Shown: positions 58,110-64,000 of the stretch, piece by piece | Layout of the letters: each line of letters begins with the position of its first letter | Numbering within the stretch: position 1 is the first letter of the stretch | Source: Halococcus sediminicola | Lineage (GTDB): Archaea; Halobacteriota; Halobacteria; Halobacteriales; Halococcaceae | Reading direction: 5' to 3' | NCBI RefSeq assembly: GCF_000755245.1 | Contig: NZ_BBMP01000026.1 | Location: forward strand, 1 to 64,000 | Length of the DNA: 64,000 nt | Translations under genes and position numbers: made by a program | Notes under the pieces: model-generated | The model's database searches: none | What the model was told of the DNA's origin: nothing | The model's input: only the letters and a program-made list of their open reading frames with translations

Positions 58110-59447
58110 TCAAGCGAGCGGCCGGAGCTCGGCGCTGAAATGGCGGAGTTCGGCCATCGTGGGTTCGTCGACGATCTCGTAGCCCGACAGCGCTTCACGC
58201 CGGTCGGCGACCGCCGCAAACGTCTCGGCGACGTGTTCGAGGTGGTCGCGGAAGTACGTTCGTCGGGGAAGACAGAGCCGGACGAGTTGGGGGCGTTCGG
58301 TCCCCGGAAAGGCGAGTTCGCCGAGTTCGACGGCGCGCACGCCGCCCTCGCGGTAGAGCGCACAGACGAGCGCCTGGCCCGGGAACTCCTCGCGGGGAAT
58401 CGACGGCAGGAACTCGCCGGCGTCGACGTAGACCGCGTGGCCGCCGGTCGGCGTGCGAATCGGGACGCCGACCTCCTGAAGGAGCGCGCCGAGTTCGGCG
58501 ACCTGTTCGACGCGCGATTCGATGTAGTGCTCCTCGACCGCCTCGCCCAACCCGACCGCCATCGCTTCGAGGTCGCGGCCAGCCATCCCACCGTAGGTGG
58601 TGAAACCCTCGAACAGGATGGCGCGCTGGCGAGCCTGCTCGTAGAGTTCGTCGTCACCCTCCCGGATGCCGACGAACCCACCGACGTTGACGAGGCCGTC
58701 CTTCTTCCCGCTCATCACGACGGCGTCGGCCATCGAGAGCTGTTCGCGGGCGACGGCGGCGACGCTCTCGCCCTCGAACTCCGCCTCGCGCTGGGCGACG
58801 AAATAGGCGTTCTCGGCGAAGCGGCAGGCGTCGATCACGAGCCGTGCATCGAGGTCGTCTGCAACCGTGCGCGCCGCCCGGAGGTTCTCGATGCTGACGG
58901 GCTGACCGGCCAAGGAGTTGTTCGTGATCGTGACGACGACGGCCGGAATCCGCTCCGCGCCGACTTCTTCGGCGAGGTCACGGACCGCATCGACGTCGAG
59001 ATTCCCTTGGAATGGGTCGTCGGGACCGCTCTCGACCGGGCAATCGACCGGTTCGCCGCCGGCGTTGACGACGTGCGCCCGCGTCGTGTCGAAGTGGGTG
59101 TTGTTCGGGACGTACTCGCCCTCGGCGACGAGCGCGCCGTAGAGGACGTTCTCCGCGCCGCGGCCCTGATGGGCAGGGACGATGCGGGAAAAACCCATCA
59201 CCTCCTCGACTGTGGCTTCGAGATTCCGGAAACTCTCGCTGCCGGCGTAGGACTCGTCGCCGCAGTGGAGCGCCGCCCACTGTTCGTCGCTCATCGCGCC
59301 GGTTCCGCTGTCGGTCAGCAGGTCGATGAACACCGCGCTCGCGTCGAGGTTGAACACGTTGTGACCCGCCTCGCGGAGGTGGCGCTCGCGCGCCGCCCGG
59401 TCGGGGAGTTCGATGCGCTTGACCGACTTCGCCTTGTACGCTCGCAT
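58110..59447 (-). CDS. tnaA: Tryptophanase (beta-eliminating lyase)
   Basis: 445 residues. PLP fold-type I enzyme cleaving tryptophan to indole, pyruvate and ammonia. The Schiff-base Lys is in VMSGKKDGLVNVGG near 250; FDTTRAHV, TITNNSLAGQPVSIENL and the GGHAVYVDAG C-terminal region fit the tryptophanase/tyrosine phenol-lyase group, with the start AYKAKSVKRIELP conserved. Tryptophanase is the common haloarchaeal annotation. It is divergent from a nitrilase gene across a 189-bp region with inverted repeats. Confidence 0.88.
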   Translation of the reverse strand: MRAYKAKSVKRIELPDRAARERHLREAGHNVFNLDASAVFIDLLTDSGTGAMSDEQWAALHCGDESYAGSESFRNLEATVEEVMGFSRIVPAHQGRGAENVLYGALVAEGEYVPNNTHFDTTRAHVVNAGGEPVDCPVESGPDDPFQGNLDVDAVRDLAEEVGAERIPAVVVTITNNSLAGQPVSIENLRAARTVADDLDARLVIDACRFAENAYFVAQREAEFEGESVAAVAREQLSMADAVVMSGKKDGLVNVGGFVGIREGDDELYEQARQRAILFEGFTTYGGMAGRDLEAMAVGLGEAVEEHYIESRVEQVAELGALLQEVGVPIRTPTGGHAVYVDAGEFLPSIPREEFPGQALVCALYREGGVRAVELGELAFPGTERPQLVRLCLPRRTYFRDHLEHVAETFAAVADRREALSGYEIVDEPTMAELRHFSAELRPLA

Positions 59448-59567
59448 GGCTCCGCATCGGCCGAGCGCGTGAAAACGCTAGCTGCCCACACGAGCGGACG
59501 AATGACCCATTTCGGTCGGCGGCGTCCATCTCCGAACATCGGTGTGGGTTCGCTGCCACGTGATCGG

Positions 59568-59597
59568 CGTGGGATATGATTGTTATTCGTTCCCACG
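59568..59597. promoter_or_regulatory. Inverted repeat in tnaA-nitrilase promoter region
   Basis: Arms cgtggga (59568-59574) and tcccacg (59591-59597), 16-bp spacer. Overlapping it are ccacgtg (59556-59562) and the fully symmetrical ccacgtgg (59593-59600). It ends about 12 bp before the nitrilase TATA element tttata (59609-59614), which in turn sits 23-28 bp before the ATG at 59637, so nitrilase is leaderless. A regulator binding here could affect both divergent genes. Confidence 0.5.
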
Positions 59598-59636
59598 TGG
59601 CGAAGCGGTTTATACGGCCGGCCGCTATCGCTCCGC

Positions 59637-60761
59637 ATGTCGGCCGAATCGTTCACGCTCGCGGCGGCACAGGCGGAACCGGTCTATCACGACAAGGAGG
59701 CGACGCTCGACAAGACGTGTCGCTGGATACGGCGGGCAGGGAAGAAGGGCGCGGACCTCGTCGTCTTCCCGGAGACGTACTTTCCGGGCTATCCGTACTG
59801 GCGCGGCAGCGTTTCGATCCCGCGCTGGACCGAACTGATGGTCGACCTCCAGAAGAACAGCCTTCACGTCGCCGACGACGCGATCGACGTGCTCGGGGAC
59901 GCGATCGCCGACGCGGACGTCCACGTGGTGCTCGGCACCAACGAGATGAGCGACCGCGCGGGCAGCGAGACCCTCTACAACTCGCTGTTTTACTTCGACC
60001 GTTCGGGCGACCTCGTTGGCCGCCACCGCAAGCTCATGCCGACCCACGAGGAGCGCGCCGTCTGGGGCCGGGGCGACCCGGAGAGCCTGCGGACCTACGG
60101 GTCGGACATCGGCCGGCTCGGCGGGCTGATCTGCTACGAGAACCACATGACGCTCTCGAAGGCCGCGCTGACGGCGAGGGGCGAGGAGATCCATGCCGCG
60201 GTCTGGCCCGGTTTCTGGGAACAAAACGGCCATCCGGGCGATAAAACTCGCGCCGCGGACGCGAGTGCGACCGAGACCTGTGACATCTATCCCGCGGTGC
60301 GCGAGTACGCCTTCGAGACCCAATCGTTCGTCGCCTCCTGTTCGGCCTACATGAGCGACGACGTCATCGAGTCGTTCGGCGCGGACGAACTCGGCTTCAA
60401 CGTCGCCGCCGGCGGCAGCATGCTCGTCAACCCGGCGGGCGTCGTCAAGGCCGGCCCGGCAATCGGCGAGGAGACGTTACTCACGGCGGAGTTCGAGCGC
60501 GACGAGCGCCGGGCCACGAAGGCCTACTTCGACGCGATGGGCCACTACACCCGCTGGGATGCGGTGCATCTGGAGCTACACGACGGACGATACGAGCCGG
60601 CTCGTACCCACGACCACGACCGACAGAGCACCACGGACACGGAGCGGACGGTTCGCGCGCCGTCGGCAGCGGAACTCGGCGCGATTGCCGACGAGCACGA
60701 CGTCCCGGTCGAGACCGTCGAGGCGGTCGCCGATGCCGTTCGAGGGCAGCGGGAGGAATGA
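59637..60761 (+). CDS. Nitrilase (carbon-nitrogen hydrolase)
   Basis: 374 residues from the ATG at 59637, which the TATA box position supports; an upstream ATG at 59580 adds 19 non-conserved residues. Catalytic triad Glu46 (FPETYFPGYPYW), Lys132 (HRKLMPTHEER) and Cys166 (GGLICYENHMTL). The CxENxxT-type Cys motif is that of true nitrilases/cyanide-type enzymes, not amidases. Converts a nitrile to acid and ammonia. The C-terminal 35 residues form an extra helical tail (SAAELGAIADEHDVPVE). Substrate unknown. Confidence 0.9.
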   Translation: MSAESFTLAAAQAEPVYHDKEATLDKTCRWIRRAGKKGADLVVFPETYFPGYPYWRGSVSIPRWTELMVDLQKNSLHVADDAIDVLGDAIADADVHVVLGTNEMSDRAGSETLYNSLFYFDRSGDLVGRHRKLMPTHEERAVWGRGDPESLRTYGSDIGRLGGLICYENHMTLSKAALTARGEEIHAAVWPGFWEQNGHPGDKTRAADASATETCDIYPAVREYAFETQSFVASCSAYMSDDVIESFGADELGFNVAAGGSMLVNPAGVVKAGPAIGEETLLTAEFERDERRATKAYFDAMGHYTRWDAVHLELHDGRYEPARTHDHDRQSTTDTERTVRAPSAAELGAIADEHDVPVETVEAVADAVRGQREE

Positions 60762-60775
60762 AGACAGGACTGGAT

Positions 60776-61231
60776 CTACGTCGCCACGCCGAACGACTCG
60801 ACCATCGCGGCCGCGGTCGGCGCGAAGGCGATGGCGTCGTGCCAGTCGATACCGAGCGTGTAGCCGGCGTCGGTCGTGGTCACGAACAGGTAGCACAGCC
60901 GCCAGCGCTCGCCGGCGTCGTCGAGGTAGGTACATTCGAGCAGCCGTCCCGACTCGTCGCTCGCCACCCGTACGGTCCCGTCACCGAGCACGTCGAGTTC
61001 GGTGACGTACGCGTCGGCATCGAGTTCGTCGCGGAAGGCCGCCACGGCGGCCGCGGTGGTTTGGCCACCCCGTTCGACGAACACGGCCGCGCCGACGTCG
61101 CTGTCGGGGGCCTCGAACGTTGCGCCGTCGGCGTCGGCGTCGACCGACCAGTGAGCGGGGTAGGCGAGGCGATAACCGTGCTCCTCGTCCTCGTAGGCTT
61201 CCAATGTCGGCTCGGCTGTGGCGTGTGTCAT
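60776..61231 (-). CDS. PsbP-like/DUF1795-type small protein
   Basis: 151 residues from the ATG at 61231 (MTHATAEPTLEAYEDEE); a much longer frame upstream is Arg-rich shadow. The N-terminal part (about 13-60, YRLAYPAHWSVDADADGATFEAPDS) has the strand pattern of PsbP-fold proteins, with an extended middle (VYVDGE-free, ECTYLDDAGERWRLCYLFVTT). No signal peptide is visible, so it appears cytoplasmic. Function unknown. It is convergent with the nitrilase gene. Confidence 0.7.
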   Translation of the reverse strand: MTHATAEPTLEAYEDEEHGYRLAYPAHWSVDADADGATFEAPDSDVGAAVFVERGGQTTAAAVAAFRDELDADAYVTELDVLGDGTVRVASDESGRLLECTYLDDAGERWRLCYLFVTTTDAGYTLGIDWHDAIAFAPTAAAMVESFGVAT

Positions 61232-61332
61232 CGTTCGCTGTCGGGGTGTGCTCGTCGACGCGCTCGCCGCCGTCGATGGGCGTTCGCGCCGCGGCTGGCT
61301 GTTCGTGGTGCGCTGCGGGGATCGGGAGGGAG

Positions 61333-61767
61333 TTACGCCAGCCGGTCGGCGATCTTCGCGGCGATGGGCATCCTGACGGCGTCGCCCTGGTAGGCTTTGA
61401 CCATCATGTACACCCACGCGGCGAAACTGCCGACGGCGACGACGAGCCAGACCAGTCCGAGGATCAGCCCGAAGAGGCTGCCCGCGAGGAACATTCCGGA
61501 GCTCCCGCTGAACGTCGCCATCGAGACGACCGTTCCGAGGAACGTCAGCGCGATGTAGGCGACGGCGAGCAGGCCGGTGAAGGCCATGCTCTGGGCGGCG
61601 TGCCAGCGGACGAACCGGTCGTCGCGCTCGATGAGATAGAACAGCAGCCCCGAGACGAACCCGAACAGATACGACAGCGCCCCCGCGGTGGTGCTGTCGA
61701 GTCCGGAGCTGCTCTCGGCGGCCGGTGATTCCTGTTCGATACCGATGTCTTGTGTGCTGCTTGCCAT
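61333..61767 (-). CDS. DUF4870 membrane protein
   Basis: 144 residues. A polar Ser/Glu-rich N-terminus (1-22) followed by three or four membrane segments (about 28-46, 62-85, 92-120) and the family motif FYLIERDDRFVRWHAAQSMAF near 45-65 of DUF4870/Tic20-like proteins. Function unknown. Shares a promoter region with the divergent AIM24 gene. Confidence 0.85.
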   Translation of the reverse strand: MASSTQDIGIEQESPAAESSSGLDSTTAGALSYLFGFVSGLLFYLIERDDRFVRWHAAQSMAFTGLLAVAYIALTFLGTVVSMATFSGSSGMFLAGSLFGLILGLVWLVVAVGSFAAWVYMMVKAYQGDAVRMPIAAKIADRLA

Positions 61768-61862
61768 CTGTGGTCTCCTGTGGTTTCGTTTCCGTTCGTC
61801 CGCACGAACGCCGGCGGCGGCCCCGCCAACGTCCTGAGAGAGGCACGAACGCAGGTTATAGC

Positions 61863-61918
61863 CATCGCGTGGGTTCGTCGCATGGTGTGGGACGGTTTCA
61901 CGATATGGGACGATTGCA
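61863..61918. repeat. Three imperfect 18-20 bp direct repeats
   Basis: Units catcgcgtgggttcgtcg (61863-61880), catggtgtgggacggtttca (61881-61900) and cgatatgggacgattgca (61901-61918) share a tgggxcgxtt core and lie in phase about two helical turns apart, between DUF4870 and AIM24. They could be stacked regulator sites. Each repeat matches only partly. Confidence 0.4.
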
Positions 61919-61984
61919 CACGGTGGCTATATTCTCCCCGCCGGCCTCTCTGGGGTCGAGTCACTCGGTGGCTCGGAGTACACA

Positions 61985-62707
61985 ATGGATTTCGACGAAT
62001 TCGTCCGGTCGCACGGACCCGAAGAGAACACGGAAGCGTTCGAACGCGAAAGCTCGAAGATGCTCGACATCTCCCTCGACGGGAGTATCATGGCCAAAGC
62101 CGGCTCGATGATCGGCTACACTGGCGACATCTCCTTCGAGCGCAAGTCCTCCGGCGGGCTGAAGGGGATGCTCAAAAAGCGCGTGACCGGCGAGGGGACC
62201 GTAATGATGCGTGCCTCCGGCAACGGCCACCTCTATCTCGCCGACGCCGGCAAGGAGGTGCAGATCCTCGAACTCGACGCCGACGACGAGGTGAGTGTGA
62301 ACGGTAACGACGTCCTCGCCTTGGAGGAATCGGTGAACTGGGACATCAAGATGATGAGCTCCATCGCCGGGTCCGCCTCGGGCGGCCTGTTCAACGTCTA
62401 TCTGAAGGGGCCGGGCCACATCGCCATCACCACCCACGGCGAGCCGCTGGTGCTCCCGACGCCGGTCCGGACCGACCCGAACGCGACCGTCGCCTGGAGC
62501 GCGAACGTCTCGCCGAGCGCGAAGCGCGACCTGAACATCAAGAGCTTCATCGGGCGGTCGTCCGGCGAGAGCTTCCAGCTCGAATTCGCCGGCCAGGACG
62601 GGTTCGTCATCGTCCAGCCCTACGAGGAGATCAACCCCGACGGGGGCGATGCGGGCGGCGAGAGCAGTAGTGCCGGTCAGGGCGTCAGCGTGAGCGACTT
62701 CCTCTGA
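61985..62707 (+). CDS. AIM24-family protein
   Basis: 240 residues. The beta-rich AIM24 fold (Ala/Gly-rich strands such as AKAGSMIGYTGDISFER, HLYLADAGKEVQIL, SAGQG) is seen in bacterial, archaeal and mitochondrial proteins of undetermined function, often linked to stress response. The C-terminal tail is Gly/Ser-rich. A TATA-like ggctatatt near 61923-61931 gives a leader of about 30 nt. Confidence 0.85.
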   Translation: MDFDEFVRSHGPEENTEAFERESSKMLDISLDGSIMAKAGSMIGYTGDISFERKSSGGLKGMLKKRVTGEGTVMMRASGNGHLYLADAGKEVQILELDADDEVSVNGNDVLALEESVNWDIKMMSSIAGSASGGLFNVYLKGPGHIAITTHGEPLVLPTPVRTDPNATVAWSANVSPSAKRDLNIKSFIGRSSGESFQLEFAGQDGFVIVQPYEEINPDGGDAGGESSSAGQGVSVSDFL

Positions 62708-62799
62708 ACACCCGCTGACGCCGCGGAGCCTCCCCCTCCCTTATCGCAGCTAACGGACCGATTGACACCGCTTATTCGTCCGCCGCACGCAGTCGTCGT

Positions 62800-63825
62800 G
62801 TGGAGCTATCGATAGTCGATCTGGCACCAGTACCCGAGGACGGGTCGGCGACCGAGGCGTTCGAGAATACGGTCGAGCGCGCCCAGCACGCCGAGGAACT
62901 CGGCTACTCGCGCTTCTGGGTGGCCGAACATCACGACTTCACCGACCGGCTGGCGAGCACCACGCCCGAGGTGCTCATCGCGCATCTCGCGGCCAACACG
63001 TCGAGCATTCGTGTCGGCTCCGGCACAGTGTTGCTCAATCACTACAGCCCGTACAAGGTGGCCGAAACCTTCGGGGTACTCGACGCGCTCGCGCCCGATC
63101 GCATCGATCTCGGACTCGGCCGGGCGACCGGCAACCCGGTTGGCGACTACGCCCTCCAAGCCGACCGCAGCCAGCGCCGCCGCAGCGACGACCACGCCGA
63201 GAAGATCAACGAGACCGCCGCCCACCTCCACGACGGCTTCCCCGACGACCACCAGTTCAGCCAGTTGGACATCGCCCGCTCGGCAGAGTCGGTCCCCGAG
63301 GTGTGGGTGCTCGGGTCGAGTCCGTCGAGTGCGGCCATCGCCGGCGAACTGGGACTGCCTTACTGTTTCGCGTCGTTCATCAGGCCCGGACCAGCGGTTG
63401 AAGCGTTCGAGACCTACCGCGAGCGCTTCCAGCCGTCGTCGTTCGGTGCCGGCCCCGACAGTCCGGAAGGGATGCTCGCGGTGAACGTCACCTGCGCGGA
63501 AACCGACGAGAAGGCCGCACGACTGCGCGCGACGACCGAAGCCTCACGCCAGCGACTGGAGCGCGGTCTCGCCGACGCGCCGCCGATCCGTTCGACCGAG
63601 GAGGCGATCGAGGAACTCGGCGGCGTGCCGGAGCCGACCGAGCGGCCGCTCGAACCCGGCGAGTGGCCGCGCCAGATTTCGGGCAGTCCCGCAACCGCTC
63701 GCGACCTGCTGGAGGAGATGACCGCACAGGCCGGCGTCGAGCGGGTCATGGTCCAGAGCCAACTCGCCGACCCCGACGACGTGCTTCGCTCGCACGAACT
63801 GCTCGCCGACGCGTTCGACCTCTAA
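62800..63825 (+). CDS. LLM-class flavin-dependent oxidoreductase
   Basis: 341 residues from GTG 62800. Bacterial luciferase-like TIM barrel; WVAEHHDFTDRLASTTPEVL near 45 and DLGLGRATGNP near 105 mark the group (MsnO8-type), with VPEVWVLGSSPSSAAIAGE in the middle. Uses FMN or F420; no F420-specific motif can be called by eye. Substrate unknown. Its stop abuts the end of the convergent universal stress gene. Confidence 0.86.
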   Translation: MELSIVDLAPVPEDGSATEAFENTVERAQHAEELGYSRFWVAEHHDFTDRLASTTPEVLIAHLAANTSSIRVGSGTVLLNHYSPYKVAETFGVLDALAPDRIDLGLGRATGNPVGDYALQADRSQRRRSDDHAEKINETAAHLHDGFPDDHQFSQLDIARSAESVPEVWVLGSSPSSAAIAGELGLPYCFASFIRPGPAVEAFETYRERFQPSSFGAGPDSPEGMLAVNVTCAETDEKAARLRATTEASRQRLERGLADAPPIRSTEEAIEELGGVPEPTERPLEPGEWPRQISGSPATARDLLEEMTAQAGVERVMVQSQLADPDDVLRSHELLADAFDL

Positions 63826-64000
63826 CTAGCGGACGACCGTCACGGGAACCGGCGAACGCCGCACCACCCGCTCGGCGACGCTGCCGAGCAGGATGCGCGT
63901 GAGGTCCGAGCGGTTGTGGCTGCCGATGACCACGTGGTCGATATCGCCCTCCTCGACGTAGCGGAGGATGCGCCGTGCGGGGTCACCGACCGCGATCTCG
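63826..64000 (-). CDS. Universal stress protein, C-terminal part (cut by window edge)
   Basis: Only the last 57 residues are inside the window; the gene continues beyond 64000. The ATP-binding signature G-x2-x9-GS is visible in VIGSHNRSDLTRILLGSVAE, and the ending VVRRSPVPVTVVR is typical of UspA domains. Stop TAG at 63828-63826. Likely an ATP-binding stress protein. Confidence 0.9.
   Translation of the reverse strand, partial: EIAVGDPARRILRYVEEGDIDHVVIGSHNRSDLTRILLGSVAERVVRRSPVPVTVVR

Noticed and set aside
1-64000. CRISPR array
   Set aside because: No regularly spaced identical repeats of 25-40 bp with unique spacers were seen; the only repeats are the short intergenic elements and the lipoprotein stalk.

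Overview
This 64 kb window is chromosomal DNA from a halophilic archaeon (class Halobacteria). The evidence is GC-rich, strongly third-position-biased coding, Asp/Glu-rich proteins, Tat and lipobox signals, a PGF-CTERM surface protein, a SAMP1 ubiquitin-like protein, an archaeal SRP RNA, mevalonate-type and ether-lipid isoprenoid genes, archaeal ribosomal proteins and several short-leader or leaderless TATA promoters. The genus cannot be fixed from the sequence alone. No CRISPR array, transposase, integrase, plasmid replication gene or prophage module was seen. This is mostly housekeeping backbone with small accessory islands.

Region by region. 0-6.2 kb: a hypothetical protein, an AIR-synthase-like protein, then pentose metabolism: gnd (NAD-type 6-phosphogluconate dehydrogenase) with an RpiA that carries an extra N-terminal DUF1059-like module, and a divergent pair for oxidative pentose breakdown (FAH-fold 2-keto-3-deoxy-pentonate dehydratase and alpha-ketoglutarate semialdehyde dehydrogenase). 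6.2-14.6 kb: tRNA-Arg(TCG), a UbiA prenyltransferase for archaeal lipids, small conserved proteins, SRP RNA, a Thr/Pro-stalk lipoprotein, a type II NADH dehydrogenase-like flavoprotein, phosphomevalonate decarboxylase, a DASS transporter and endonuclease III. 14.7-21.1 kb: a cytochrome bc complex locus with a membrane-anchored blue-copper halocyanin, Rieske protein, split cytochrome b and several small membrane proteins of unknown role.

21-31.9 kb: a divergent NAD-kinase paralogue, an HEWD zinc-type microprotein, a PRC-barrel protein, an RCK_N-DHH phosphoesterase, the gluconeogenic pair fructose-bisphosphate aldolase/fructose-1,6-bisphosphatase, a methyltransferase, a biotin-dependent acyl-CoA carboxyltransferase with a fused PccX-like N-terminus, thioesterase, cupin, RNase H-fold exonuclease and a PGF-CTERM protein. 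32-36.1 kb: MaoC hydratase, two different glutamate dehydrogenases and a CitE-like lyase between them, suggesting a C5 dicarboxylate/glutamate node. 36.1-40.7 kb: a palindrome-rich intergenic element, a TctA-like permease and the ribosomal stalk cluster L11, L1, L10 and P1, interrupted by an amphi-Trp gene and with an L1-type leader.

40.8-51.4 kb: DRG GTPase, a double-domain glyoxalase-type VOC protein next to gshA (gamma-glutamylcysteine synthesis), CoaD, a single-cyclin TFB-like protein, an MFS exporter, an IsdG-like monooxygenase, a MOSC protein, tRNA-Leu(TAG) and membrane proteins. 51.5-64 kb: dacZ (c-di-AMP synthase) overlapping a mechanosensitive channel, SAMP1, a nucleoside phosphorylase, an aminotransferase, the eIF5A-agmatinase operon (translation factor plus an enzyme of its polyamine/hypusine pathway), an extremely basic 36-residue protein, a decayed second copy of the agmatinase 3' end, a CaCA antiporter, divergent tryptophanase and nitrilase with an inverted repeat between them, an AIM24 protein, a luciferase-family oxidoreductase and a universal stress protein cut by the window edge.

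The most promising leads are the c1-less halocyanin-bc locus, the DacZ-MscS pair with a candidate phosphodiesterase in the same window, the VOC-GshA pair, the DUF1059-RpiA fusion and the eIF5A-agmatinase neighbourhood with its basic microprotein and gene remnant.
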